Positions 44,900 to 56,449 of a stretch of 64,000 bases of DNA are shown here, piece by piece (the stretch's first letter is position 1; each line of letters starts with the position of its first letter). The position numbers and the translations under genes were made by a program. Source of the stretch: Chlorella sorokiniana (Eukaryota; Chlorophyta; Trebouxiophyceae; Chlorellales; Chlorellaceae); contig CP084608.1 in the NCBI GenBank assembly GCA_025917655.1, positions 434,001 through 498,000 of the forward strand, written 5' to 3'. The notes below the pieces were generated by a model. It ran no database searches. It saw only the letters and a program-made list of their open reading frames with translations, and was not told the origin of the DNA.

Positions 44900-45985
44900 A
44901 CACCCGGGAGCACTGCTCAACATGACGTTTGTATCCTGTTCATGGTATATAGTATGAAGTATGATGAACGCGGGCATCTCGGCCCACGACGTTTCCTGAG
45001 GCAGCAGCACCGCAGCCCGCGCACCGCAGCGGCGGCCTCTTCAGCCAGGCTGCCGCGCCGGGCGCTGTCTTGCACAGGTGCTGCATGCTCATCCTCCGCA
45101 TGGCATAGATACCCTCCCAGAACCTCCAATGAAACTTGTTTGTGCAGTTTTGTTGTTGTGGGCACGCTTTTGGCTCCCCACTGTTACAGCAGTTTTCCCC
45201 GCTGGCCCTGCCCTCCTGCGTAGCGCTGCTTTCTTTTCTGTTAGGCCTGTGTGCCGCCGCTGTCAAGTCACTGTAGCGCTGTACTGCCACCCATGATTCA
45301 GGCCATGGCCACCTATTGTGAATTCAAGGGATGGTTGCCTTACACTGGGCCAGCTTAGGTACACACAGAGCTGTGCAGAAAAGTTGCGTTGCGTTTGTTG
45401 GGGTGGCGCCTTCGTGACCATGAGGGTGGAAGAGGGCGGGTGATGGGCGGGGGGAGGGTGAGAATTGAGGAGGCAGCAGGGTGCCCCCATCAGTGCAGAG
45501 CAGTATTCACTGCTTTGGAGCGCGAAGCACGGGCAGGTGAACAAGGGGATCAGGGGAATCAGGAAGCACGGGGCAATGGAAAGGCTGGAAAGCATGGGGA
45601 GCTGGGATCATGAGAAGTTTGGTACTGCGATGACAGTGAGGAGGGGGAGGGGCCCCGCTGGCGGGGGGAAGGGGCTGGGGCAATCGAAGACACTTCCGGG
45701 CAGCAGGCGGGGTGTGGGACAGGGCGGCGCAGATGGGCCGTGCAGGTTGTGGCTAGTATTAACGGCTAGTATTAACAGAAGGGGGAGAGGGCTCCCTAGG
45801 TTAGTATCGGCAAGACTCGGCTGGCAAGGCGCCTAGCCACAAAACTGAGCTGACTGAACGAAAAAAAAAAAGCCGGGTGGCCAGCGGTGGCGGCCTTCAG
45901 CCGATGGAAAAGCGCGGGCAGTTGGGCGCATGCACCCAGGCCGCATGGAGGGGGTGGGCTGGCTTCCACGCGTGGAGCGCTCCGC
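44900..45985. other. convergent intergenic region, FNR-like / alpha carbonic anhydrase
   Basis: No gene is seen in these 1.1 kb. TTACA (minus-strand TGTAA) occurs at 45340 and 45184, far from the carbonic anhydrase stop. A 12-bp tandem repeat (ggctagtattaa twice, about 45750-45776) and an A11 run at about 45861 are present. Confidence 0.55.
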
Positions 45986-48798
45986 TCAGAACATGCGCCG
46001 GCTGACGCCCGACGCGAAGACGAGGCGGTTGTTGCGCGGCTGCGTCACGCGGTTGTTGGCGCGGTTGTGCACCGGCTCGCCCCCAGGGTGGCGGTGGACA
46101 GCGCCGTCTGCAGATCCAGCAGCTGCGCCTCGCTCAGGCTGCCCTTCACCGTGGGGAAGACCTGCGGGCACGCGGCAGGGCGGGAGGCGGGCGGGTGAGG
46201 AAGGAGCGCTGTTGAGCGCTGGGCATGCGCTGCTGGCTGCGGCAGAGGCACAGGCTGTCGGCGGCGGCGGGGGCCGGCATGGATGGCGCATGGACGGGGG
46301 CAGCCATACCCCTGCTGACCCCCAGCCGGGCTGCTGGTTTGTCGTGGCCCAGCCCTGTCAAGAACCCCCCCACCCCCACACACACACACACAGACATACA
46401 AACTCACGTGCCAGATGACGCCCTCGGAGCAGGGGGTGTGGTGAGGGAGCCGGTGTAGGTGTGGTAGCGGGAGTTGGGGAAGAAAGAGCCCAGGTCCAGC
46501 TCCCAGTCGGGTACCTCCCTGCGGCGAGGGTGCGCAGCGGTGGTGTTCTGGGTGGTGCAAGTGGCGCGCAAAGGGGGCTGGGCAGGGCGTCCCGCGGTGA
46601 AGCAGGGCCACAGCGGGGGGTTGGGTGGGGGCGGGGGCCAGAGCCACACCCTCCAGCTGCGCTGCCGGTGGCAGCTGCGCCGCTGGGCTCCAGCGTCGGC
46701 ACGTCCGCGCGGGGCAGCTGCACCAAGCACCCCGTGGCAGGCAGCCCCGCTGCCGGCGCCCGGCCCCGCTCACTTGAGGCACTCCTTGCCCTCCTCCTCG
46801 CAGCTGGGCAGGTTGTCGATGATGCGCTGGATGGTAGGGTCTCCAGTGACGTTGTCTCCGTCGGTGGCCTCAAGGCTGCGGCGGCGGGAAGACGGGGGGG
46901 GGCGCGGGGTCAGGAAGACAGGGGGAGAGGCGGGTCAGGGCAAGGGTCGCTGCCGAGGCGGGCACCCACCCAGCGTTGTTGGGGGTGCCGGCACAAGCGT
47001 GGCTGATGCCACCCCAGGTGTGACAGGCCAGCAGGCGCAGCAAAAGGAGGCCCCAGCCGCAAGCTCTACAACACCCCTCCGACTCACTCATACATCACGC
47101 CAAACACGGCGAGGCACATCTTGTCGGAGCCCTCGGGGCACTCCTTGGGCAGGTCGCCGGCTCCCTCAGTGGCAACCAGCTTCGTCACAAGATGGAACTC
47201 CAGCAGGGCGGAGCGGCCGCCCACCAGGTGCTCAGAGGTGGCTGTGGATCGGGGGAGGCGGGGGGCACGGCAGCGCTCAGCTCAGGGCCGCGCCGGTGGT
47301 AGGGTCTGGGCGGCGGCAGCGCGTTGGGTGGGCGGTGTGGGGCCTGGCGGCAGCGCTGTGCATCGCGTGGAGCGGGCGCGTGGGGCGCCCAGCGTGCAGC
47401 AGCAGCTGCCACGGCAGCCCCTCTGCGCCGCCGCAACACCACCCACGCGCAGTCTACCCATGCCCTCCAATCCTACCCCGCCAATCCTACCCCGCCCCCC
47501 CGCCCCCAAAGCCACGCTAGGAACCCGCGGGGGCCCTAAAAAAGCAGTCAGGCGCGGCAGCAGCAGCTCACAGTGGAAGTGGAACTGCAGGGGCTGCACG
47601 TTGAAGCGGCGGGTGGAGGCGCCGTTGGGGTTGGTGGCGTTGTACAGGCCAAACACGGAGTCGCCGGCCACCGCTACGGAGGCGCTGCCGTCGGTGGGGG
47701 CGTCAAACTCCACCTGGACCTGCAGCAGGGGAGCGGGGGGCGGGACTCGCGAGGGTGGAAAGCGCACGAGTGCAACAGCGCTGTTGGGGGTCGGGCGTGC
47801 AGGAGCCAGCGGCGGCAGCAGCGCTGCTGCACCACTGCGGCAGCAGGGCGGCGCGGCACGGACAGGCTTGGCAGGCTTGTGCAACGCACCGCGCTGCCCA
47901 GGTTGAGCACGCGGACGTTCTTGGCGGTGCCAAAGTTGAGGTCTGCACGCAGGCCGCGGCTCAGCACGGCGTCGGCGCCTGCGGGGGGGGGGGGGGGGGG
48001 GGGCGCGCGCGCAGCACCGCGTCAGCACTGCGGCGCACACACGCAGGTAGAATGTAGCCTAGTGCAGCAGCCGCAGTCGTCAGCACTCCAGGCAGGCTGT
48101 CACCAGCTGGCTGCGCAGCCCCGCCGACCGGTGCCCGGCCGCGCGCCCTGTCCGGCCCAGCGTGCGCGCGCTCACCCAGAGGCACGTTGATGGGAGACTG
48201 GCTCTCGCCGGCGCAGGTCCAGCTGCAGGTGTCGTCGCTCTCAGGCCAGTCGCGGCCGGCCAGGATGTGAGTGTAGCCGCAGGCAGGGGCGGCAGCGGCA
48301 GAGCCGTCGCCTGAGGCCTGCAAGGCAGGGCAAACAGCGACGGTGGCAGCTGGATCCAGCGGGGGGCAAAGTGTGGCGTCGCGGTATTTGGCTGCATTCA
48401 GCTTGCAAAGCGTAATGTTCGCAGGTTCGCGTGCAGGGAGGGGGAGAGGGTGCCGGCGCACGGTTCCGATGTCACTGATGTGGATAGGCCAGCCCTCACG
48501 CAGCCTAACGCAGGCTCAGCGCTCGCATCGCAAGCACAAATGCGCAATGCTTGCGCCAAGGCAAGAGCTCTGCTGCCGCAGCCTCGGACGCTAGCAGCGC
48601 GGCATGCCGCAAGTCAGCCAGCCCCCTGGGCAGCCAGCTGCCATCCACCGCCCAGGAACGACCCACCTCCATAAGCCTTCGCCCTTGAGGAGGCATGAGA
48701 CCGCCATCGTGGGTGTAGGTGTGAGCACAAGCGTGGGCAGAGTGCAGATGGAGCGCCAGCACTGCCAGAAGCAGGAAGGAGGCCTTCATGATTGCCAT
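45986..48798 (-). CDS. CAH: alpha-type carbonic anhydrase with signal peptide
   Basis: Zinc enzyme interconverting CO2 and bicarbonate, probably exported or lumenal. Eight exons on the minus strand: 48798-48667, 48317-48176, 47978-47890, 47719-47572, 47241-47088, 46875-46774, 46518-46408 and 46161-45986. The N-terminus MAIMKASFLLLAVLALHLHS is a signal peptide. CSWTCAGESQSPINVPLG matches the alpha-CA entry motif. Zinc ligands are the two His of LQFHFH (exon 4 end) and the His of LLEFHLVTK; SEHLVGGRSA lies between, as in the family. The C-terminal half has LDLGSFFPNSRYHTYTGSLT, TTPPCSEGVIW and NNRVTQPRNNR. Two frame slips break PPCSEG (46432-46436) and LGGEPV (46080-46084), both in runs. The second start, MKASF, is three codons in. 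Expression may respond to CO2 supply, as for relatives; no element was identified. Confidence 0.92.
47982..48001. repeat. poly-G tract of about 20 bases, intronic
   Basis: An unbroken G run (C run on the coding strand) lies directly upstream of the carbonic anhydrase exon 3 acceptor and forms its polypyrimidine tract. Confidence 0.9.
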
Positions 48799-49750
48799 GG
48801 AGCAATAAAGATGCCAAATGGATTGAAAGAATTGAAGATGGTGAGACTTTGGTGAGACCCGGTTAAGAGTTCTCGCTGTTGGTCCCTGCTGACTCATTCA
48901 TGACAGCTCGGGATCCAGGGAGACCTCTTCAACAGGGTGTTTGATGGTTGTAGATAGTAGAGCACTCAGGGGCAAAGAATTGATGCACAAACCAATCCTT
49001 TGTTGTCTCCTGCAAACAGTGAGGCGCGGCGGGGAGCCAGGAGCGGCGTGAAACCCTCCAAGTTGCGAAAAGTAGGTTGTTATTGCATCGCGCTGTGCTC
49101 AAAATGGTGCGAGAAGAGTTCAAATGCGATGTAAATCCTGCCCTCGCTCCTTTCATGTCACCCCGGCATCATTGGCGAGCTCATGTCGAAGAGCGGGGCC
49201 CTGGTGGTTGATGCCAGAGATCTGATTCATCTGGGTGGTATGAAGTATACACTGCCGCTGCAGCGGGCCCGCGATCCCCATTCCCCGACCTATGCCGGCC
49301 TGGCGGTTCTGCTGCCGCCAGCGCCCTGCGGAGGAACGCCCCTGCCGCTCCCCCTGGCTCTGCCGTACGCGCACTGAATGTGTCTGACAGGAGCGCGTTT
49401 GGGGTATGTGCACATACCATGGGCAGGGGAGGGCTTTGCGCGAGGGGCATGCCGCCCAGGCAGGGTTGCGCGTGCCGTCGCTGCTGGCTTGGCTGTGGGC
49501 ATAGCGCTGACATGCCAATCTGTCACCCCCGCCCCCACCGGCAGCCCAGGTGCACCAGCGGTTACCCAACCACGCAAGCATGGTTACCGATCCGCGCATG
49601 TGCTGAAGGGGCGATGTATGCAAGGCAAATCAGCGGCGCTGGCCCCGCCCGCCCCGCTGTCCCTTGCAGCCGTGTAGCTGCCGCCAGGAGGGGCGCGGCG
49701 ACCCGCTCCCTCGTGTGCCGTCATGCCATGCACAGCAGACCCCACCAGGC
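48799..49750. other. upstream region of the carbonic anhydrase gene
   Basis: About 950 bases between the carbonic anhydrase start and the end of the next minus-strand gene. No gene is supported. It should contain the carbonic anhydrase promoter. Confidence 0.5.
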
Positions 49751-51397
49751 TCACGCCTCTTCCTCCTTCACGCCGTACTCCTCGGTTTCATAGCGGCCAG
49801 GCAGCGCTGCGAGGTGCACGCAGCGCGGCGACATCACGCCCAAGCCGAACGCAAGGTTTTGCTGCTGCCAGCCCCACTCGCGCGCAGGGCGGCAGTTGCA
49901 GCCGCTGCGAAAGCAGCCCCCAGCCTCACCGCTCTCAATGTCCTGGCCAGGCTCACGGAAGCCCTCGCCCTGAGCAGCGTCCCCACGTACTTTGGCGGCT
50001 GCGAGGAGAGGCCAGCCGCATTGGTGGTGGTAAGCTGGCAGCAGCGAGCTCACCAGCAGCAAGCCACCAGCAGCAAGCTCGGCACCCTACCATCCTGCCT
50101 ATCGCCAGCCCAGCTCACGTGCGAGTGCGGAGCGGCGGCGCTGGCTGCAGCGGCGGCGCCCACGGGCGGCCTGCCCACGGCCTCAGGTTCCTCAAGGCTC
50201 GTCCAGCTGGCGTTCACCTCGGCAGCTGCCTCGCTGGCTTCCTCATCCACGGGGTGAAGTGGTAGCGGCCATCCTGGGCCGGCGGGGAGGCCTCGGAGGG
50301 CGCGTGGCATGTGTGTGCCGCCACCTGCGTCATAGAAAACTCTGCAGCGGACGGGGGTTGCCAGCACGGCAGCCGTTGGGATGCTCCCTCCGCTGCTGGC
50401 AACCGCAGCATGCTGGGCAGCAGCACGGGCGGCCGGCACACATCCATGGGTTGCTGCCAGCGTGCCGCTCAGGCGCGTACCTTCGCCCTCGCCATCAGCT
50501 GGGGCGGCTCCACATGCCTGCCGCCGCTCTCAGCGCCGCTCGCATCCGACACTTGCGTCATGGAGAACTCTGCGGGGGCAGTAGGCTTGGAAGCAGTGGC
50601 TGAAGAGAGGGTCTGCTGTGTGGCGGCCAATCTGGCAGATGCCATGGCTGCCATTCGTAGCTCTTGAGCAGCCAAACTGGCGGTGGGCGGGCACTCGCCT
50701 TGGCCCTCGCCGTCTGCGGGCGGCGGCTCCACTTGTTGCCTGCTGCCCCTGTCCATGCTTGCATCTGCAGCCAGCTGCCCCGATTCACTGCTGCAGGGCG
50801 GGCAGGGTGGCCGGGGCAATTAGTGCGGCTGCAGGTGCTGGCTGTCAGCGGTGGGTAGCTGCGATGAAGGGGCGCCCCTTGGATGGCTGCCAAAGGCGTG
50901 CACACGATGGAGCTGCCCTATATACCACCTCTCAGGGTGCTGTGTCACATGCCGGCGCCAGTGGGCAATGAGGGGGTGCTGCAGATGCCGTTGGGCGCCT
51001 CCAAGGGCTGCCCTCCTATGCTGCCTGGGGCAGCCTCCTCCAACGGAACAGCACAATGCTTGCATGCTGGGCCTATAACGCGGGCAACTGACGCTGCACT
51101 CGACTGTTTCTTGCCACCAATCAATACTTCCAGCGCTCCCATGTGGCGCGAGCCCAGCGTGGCCCACTCAGCGCAGCTTTTCCTGTGCAAGCCAGTGTGG
51201 GCAGATGCGATTGCGTCGTCGTCTGTGGAGGACCTCAATGCATCACTGACATGTACTCGGGTGCGAAACTTTAGCAGCCCTTGTCCAAGAAGTGTCAACA
51301 GGGCTTCAGTCCCATCAACCGGCGGCATGCTCCCCGCCGGGCGCTGCGTGCTGCGCTGCCGAGGCGGGCCCTTACCGGGGCAGCGGATTAGCGTCAA
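49751..51397 (-). CDS. hypothetical protein with repeated AEFSMTQV motifs
   Basis: No family recognised. Minus-strand coding-like blocks, in order: from 51397 (MTLIRCPGKG, then TEALLTLLGQGLLKFRTRV and GSRHMGALEVLIGGKKQ); about 50820-50480 (LAADASMDRGSRQQVEPPPA, SLAAQELRMAAMASARLA, then APAEFSMTQVSDASG and GRHVEPP); about 50440-50100 (a second SAAEFSMTQV, then GRYHFTP, DEEASEAAAEVNASW and SLEEPEAVGRPPVG); and a last block ending RYETEEYGVKEEEA at 49751. The phrase AEFSMTQV occurs twice and VEPPPADGEG-like text twice, so the protein looks internally duplicated. Frames slip at C runs near 50500 and 50255. Exon borders and the start are uncertain. The first codon lies only 72 bases from the NUP88 start, pointing away, so the two may share a promoter. 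Confidence 0.45.
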
Positions 51398-51469
51398 TTC
51401 TCCTTCTTGAGTTCCCCCATTTCATTCCTGCGTGTTGTAGCGTAATGACGTAGCGAGGAGGCGATCACA
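51398..51469. promoter_or_regulatory. very short divergent promoter, hypothetical gene / NUP88
   Basis: Only 72 bases separate the start codons of two divergent genes, if the minus-strand start at 51397 is right. ATG ACG TAG at 51445-51453 would be a two-codon upstream ORF 16 bases before the NUP88 start. Confidence 0.4.
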
Positions 51470-54400
51470 ATGGAGTCTCTGTTTCAGGGGGCGCTTTTTC
51501 CTTACGAGGATGGGGAGGGGGCAGAGTTGCGGGGACTGATGGCGTACAGCGGCGCTGGCAAGCTGTGAGTGTCCTCGCTGAGCTGCACCCTTCCTCCCCG
51601 TCTCGTCTTGGGCGCAGCTTGCCGCTCACCTGTTCCTTGTTGCATGCAGGTATGTCGTGTGCGATGATGGCAGCATCAGATCGGCGGATGTGCGACAGCA
51701 GCTGCTGTCAGGCGCCTGGGCCCAGGTGCGGCGGCGGCGCTTCTGCCTTGGCACCTCCGGGTCGTCCTGGCAGTGGCCCACGCCCTGTTGATCGCGCAAC
51801 TGCACCCTCTGCATCTTCCAACTCGGCAGGATGGTTCTAGCAGTGCAGCAGATGCGCTGCCACCCGCCCTGCGCACAATCACGCCCAGCCCGCCGCTGGA
51901 GCTGACGGCGGCCCACTTTGCGCTCAACCGGTCGGGCACGTATGCGGCGGTGGCGGGGAGCGCGCTGGAGGAGCCCGAGACGAGCCGGCTGGCCATCGTG
52001 GACCTGACCAACTGCCGGCCCGCCGCGCACGGCAGCGGCGGCGGCCGCCGCGACGTGTGCGACGCCGTGCAGCTTGACCCGGAGCTCTTTGCCTGCCGGC
52101 CGGGGCTGCGGGTGCTGCAGATTGGGTGGCACCCGGAGAGCGACACGCACCTGGCGGTGCTCACCTCGGACAACACGTGGCGCCTGTACAACACGCAGCG
52201 CGCCGACCTGGCGGAGCAGACGTTTGAGCTGCAGCTGCGGGGCAGGTGCGGCGGCGGCGCCGCCCCAGCTTCCACTCAGCTTCCAGGCTTGCAGCCTTGC
52301 AGCGCCAGCCCGGCCTGAGCGTGGCTGCGCCACCGCTGCGCTGCCGCCGCGCTCGCAATGGCGCCCGCGGCCCCCCCCTCTGCAGGCGCGGCCTGGGGCT
52401 GAGCGGCGGCGGCGACGGCGGCCGCGCGGCGGTCGCCTTTGCCTTTGGCCCCGACGGCTGGCAGCGCTTCTCCGTGCTCTTCCTCACCTCTGACGGCTCC
52501 CTCTGGTCCCTCTGCCCCGTGGTACCCTTTGGTGAGCTTCCACCCCGGACGGAGGGAGGGCATGGAGCCGTGGAGGGCCTGCGCACCTCAATCGTATCGC
52601 TCCCGCCTCCTGCCCTACCGGGGCTACCCTAATAGACGGCCTCTGTTCGCCCGTTCCTCACCCGCTCGGCGGCCCGTACCCCTGCCCCTGCCCCTGCCTG
52701 CCTGCTGCAGGCTGCCGCTTCCCCGCCGCCGTGGTGGAGGGCCTCAAGGAGGCGGCGGCGGGCGGCGGCGGCGGCCCGGCTGCCGACCCCAATGCCGAGG
52801 CCTGGCTGCAGCGCGCTTTTGGGGAGCTGGCCGCGCCCCAGGAACCCGGCTTTGCATCGGGTGCGCCCTGCATCTTTGAGTTTACATGCATGAGTTTACA
52901 TGCATGCATGAGTTTGATCCATGGTGTTTCCCAGCTCTCGCGTTACGGCAATCGTTGGCGGCCCAAGGCAGCGTGACTCGGGGCCGCACTGCTGCTTCCC
53001 GCCGCCCGTGCCTGCTTCGCGGCAGGCTGTTCACGCGCCCCCTGCTGCCCGCGCGTCGCGGCTCCGCGCAGGCATGGTGCAGAGCCTGCCCAGCGCGCTG
53101 CATGAGCACGTGCCAGCCCTGGCGGGGCCCCTGGCTGTGGCCGCTGCGGCGGGGGAGCAGCAGGAGGGCGGCCAGCACGGCGGCGGCAGCTCGCTGCTGC
53201 GCTTGGCGGGCGGGCGCGACGCGGCGGCCGCGCTGCTGCTGAGCAGGTGAGCTGCGGGGCTGCATCACGCAGGTCGGCGGCAGGTCCAGCTGCCATGTGC
53301 CCCGCCTGCTGTGGGACCCACACGGTAGCTGGTCTCCTGTGGGCGGGACGCAGCGGTACACTGCTGTGGGATGACTCGCAGCCTGGCGCTCCAGCCAGCT
53401 TCCGACCATGCCGCCGCGCGGGCGCCCGGCACCTCCCTCCTGGCCCTCCTCTCCGGCACCCTGCAGCCACCCCTCGTTGGAATCTGCACATCCTGCTCTT
53501 GAGCACATCCTGCCCTTGAGCCCGTGACAACTCAGCACCCCTCCCTGTTCCACCGCCGCAGGTTTTCAGAGGGCTGCACCGCGGCTGCCGTGGCCACCGC
53601 CCGCGGCTGGGTGGGCCTGCACCTGCTCACGGGGGGCCGGCATGGTGCGAGGCCGCGCCGCAGTGCGTGGTCCAGGGGTTGGAGCTGCTGGCGGTACGAT
53701 CCCAGGTGCGGTACGAGTGTGGGTGCATGCACATGCATATGCTTGTGGGTGTGCATGTGCCTCTGCCTGTGCCACTGTGTGTGTGTATGAGTGGTGTGAG
53801 AGCAGCGGTCCGGGGGCCACCACAGTGCAGCCTGCCCAGCGGCAGTCAGCCACAGCGCGGGCAGCTCCGCCGCTGCGGCGCCCGCCTGCTCCAGGCAGCA
53901 CCCTTGTGCAGGCGTGTCGGCGTGGAGTGCGCGGCAGAGCCCCATTTCTGCGTTCCGACAATCCCTGCAGCCCCTCACCCTCCCACTCTCGCACGCTCGG
54001 CTGTTGGGCCTTCTGCCCGCAGGTGGCCACCGCCCCGCCCAGTGCCGCCCAGCCCCAGCTGCTGCTGCTGGATGTCGTGGAACTCAGCCTGCCGCAGGTG
54101 GGGCGGGGGTGCGGGGTGCAGGGGCGGGACAGGCTGTACCGCCCCCGGGAGCCCCGTACCGAGGCGACCGCGTGGCCCGGCGGCAAAGCTTGGACACACG
54201 CATGTGTATGGGCTGAGCTTTTGGTGTTCAGGTCATGTTGAGTCAGAGCAGGGCCGTGAACAATGGGTGCACCCTGGCTGCAGGAAGGGGCGGCGGCGGC
54301 GGCGGACGAGGAGGAGGATGGCGGCAGCGGCGGCGGCGACGTCACGGCGGCGGCGCAGCTGGCGCTGCTGCCGGATGCGGCGGCGCCCGAGCTGCTTTAC

Positions 54401-55686
54401 GCCGTGCACAGCAGCGGAGCGCATGCGCTGACGCTGCCCTGGCTGCCGCTGCTGGCCGGCTCGCTGGGCGGCGGCGACGGGCGGCTGCCAGCGGCGCTGC
54501 CGCCGCCGGGGGCAGAGGCGCTGCTGCGCAGCCGGGCGGGCGTGGTGGCGGCGGCGGCGGTGGGCGGCGCGCTTGCTGGCTCGGCGCTGGTGGTCCTGGA
54601 GGCGGGTGGCGAGCACTGCTGCCTGCGGCCGCACCGCCGCCGCCGCCGCCGCCGGCGAGCCAGCGGCGCGCCTCGGCGGCGCCGCCGCTGCGGCTGCCTC
54701 GGAGGCGCGGCAGGAAGTCGAGGCGCAGCTGGCCACTGTGTACGGCGACTTGCGGAAGGGTGAGACACCCCCTGCCCGCAGCGCGCTTCCTTCCTGCCTT
54801 GCCGCCCGTCTGGCTGTTTTGATGGCACAAGCCTCGACCCCATGGCTGGTGCTGCGGTTCTGCGGAGATGCTCTGCCCAGCGCCGCCTCCTTGACCTCTT
54901 CCCTGCATCCCCCTCCTCCCCCCACACAACAACACTCCTTGCGGCAGGTCCCGCGCCGTGCAAGCTGCCGCAGCCCACTGAGGGCGCCCGCGGGCGCGGG
55001 CAACCCCGAGGGGCAGCGCCTGCTGGTGGAGGCGGCCAAGGCGCTGCGGGCGGCGCACGTCGAGTATGCGCACCAGGCCGCTCATGACCTGGCAGAGGTA
55101 GGTAGGGGCCTCCTCAACTTCCGCATTCCTGCTGCTGTGTGAGCATGACCCTCCGTCCCCCATGCCCACCCCCGCCTGCCGAGCGCAGCGCAAAGCAGCT
55201 GCAGGAGGAGGTGGGTGCGCAGCGGCGGCGCCTGGGCGCGGCCGAATCGGCAGCAGCGGCGGCGGCAGAGGCGGCAGACGCGTTGGACGCGCGCGCAGAG
55301 CGCCTGCTGCGCCTGCAGCGCAACCTGAGCGAGCGGCTTCGCCTGCTGGCCGAGCTGCATTGGGCGCTGCCGCGGTCCCCCCTCCCGCGCCGAGCGCGCC
55401 TTTGCCGCGCGGCAGCTGCCGGCGGCCGAGGAGGCGGCGGCGGCGCTGCGAGACGACGCCGCAGCGCGCGCGCGCGTGCGGCGGCGCTGCGCCGCCGGCT
55501 GCGCTCGCTGGGCGAGGCGGCGGCGGGGCGGCCGCTCTGAGCGGCGCCGCGCCGGCGGTGCCGCCGCACCAGCTGCGGCGGGTGCGCGAGGCGTTGGCGG
55601 AGCAGGAGGCGCAGATTGCGGCCAACCAGCAGCGGCTGGCGGTGCTGGAAGAGGCTGTGACCATGGCGGCCGCCGTGCGCGGCTGA
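51470..55686 (+). CDS. NUP88: nucleoporin NUP88 (MOS7)
   Basis: Cytoplasmic-side nuclear pore protein that with NUP214 anchors export factors. Exons: 51470-51564, 51650-51720, 51840-52245, 52386-52531, 52711-52860, 53072-53246, 53562-53705, 54023-54097, 54284 to about 54761, from about 54954 to 55097, and 55189-55686. The N-terminal beta-propeller shows VVCDDGSIRSADVRQQLL, LRVLQIGWHPESDTHLAVLT, SDNTWRLYNTQRADL, FLTSDGSLWSLCPVVPFG and GCTAAAVATARGWVGLHLLT. PQLLLLDVVELSLPQ and ELLYAVHSSGAHALTLPWLP follow, as in NUP88. The C-terminal third is a coiled coil (KQLQEEVGAQRRRLGAAES, AERLLRLQRNLSERLRLLAE, LRRVREALAEQEAQIAANQQ). Long Ala/Gly runs are inserted between blades. Frame slips occur near 53640-53665 and 54640-54665. 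The stop at 55684-55686 may not be the true end: two exon-like pieces follow downstream. Confidence 0.85.
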
Positions 55687-56449
55687 AACGCTGGGCACCG
55701 CTGTGTGCTGGGCCCTTGTGTGCGCCGCATCCCCTCCGCTTCCTTGCCTGCCAGCCTGAGTTTGTCAGTCAGCTGATCTGCACACTACAGCCGCCTTGGC
55801 TGCGTGTTTTGGCAGTGTGTAAGCGCGTTCCTCCGTGAGCTCGGTCGTCATTCGCCCTGTGTGGATGGCACTGCACCCACCCACCGTTAACGTGGCTGAG
55901 CGCAACTGCAAGCGCAAGCGGCGATATAGGGCTGCTGCACAGTCGGTGCTGCATGTCCTCATGAAAGGGGCAGCAACCACGACGGCCTAGTTGCGCCACC
56001 CAGCTGCGCAGGGTTGGGTCAGCTGGGTGCTGGCAGTTTCCTGCATTCCTCATCACCGTTAGTCCCTTGACAGGATCTTGGAACAAGTTGAGGTACGCCG
56101 ACACCTATGCTTCAGGCAGCTCCTGTTGCGCCTAGCTTTCCCTGTGCACGGCTCACCCCTGCGTGTGCCGCAGGCAGGCCGCCGCCGCCGCCAGGGCGGC
56201 GGAGAGCCTCACCCGGATGCAGCAGCACCCAGGCCCCGCTACGCCCTCCCAAGCCGATTTCTAATGATGGAGAACGTTACGACCGCCTCCGAAGGGTCTA
56301 CGACACCTCCAACAACATGAACATGCTTCAGCACTGATTGTCCCCGGCATTGCATTGGCGCACACCTCAAGAGGCCGCAGTTTGCCTGCATCGTCCTCAG
56401 TCTTGCGCGGGCCTGAGCAGTTCGTTTGACTTCTCTCTTCTCCTGCAAA
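55687..56449. promoter_or_regulatory. region upstream of RBCS copy 1
   Basis: Apart from the two orphan exon-like pieces at 56074-56264 I see no gene. The last 185 bases must contain the core promoter and 5' UTR of the plus-strand RBCS gene. Its sequence just before the ATG differs from that of copy 2. Confidence 0.45.
56074..56264 (+). CDS. two orphan exon-like pieces, possible true 3' end of NUP88
   Basis: After a good acceptor at 56073 comes ILEQVE (56074-56092) with donor AG|GTACG; after the acceptor ending at 56176 comes AAAAARAAESLTRMQQHPG and on to QADF, TAA at 56262-56264. Joined, they make a plausible coiled-coil C-terminus. No start codon is available upstream except in NUP88. If they belong to NUP88, the gene ends at 56264 and the stop at 55684 results from a frame slip or a missed donor (for example GTGCGC at about 55674). 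This is inference. Confidence 0.35.

Noticed and set aside
54342-55730. 462-codon minus-strand open frame
   Set aside because: It lies antisense to NUP88 coiled-coil exons with clear motifs; composition is Arg/Ala/Pro noise.
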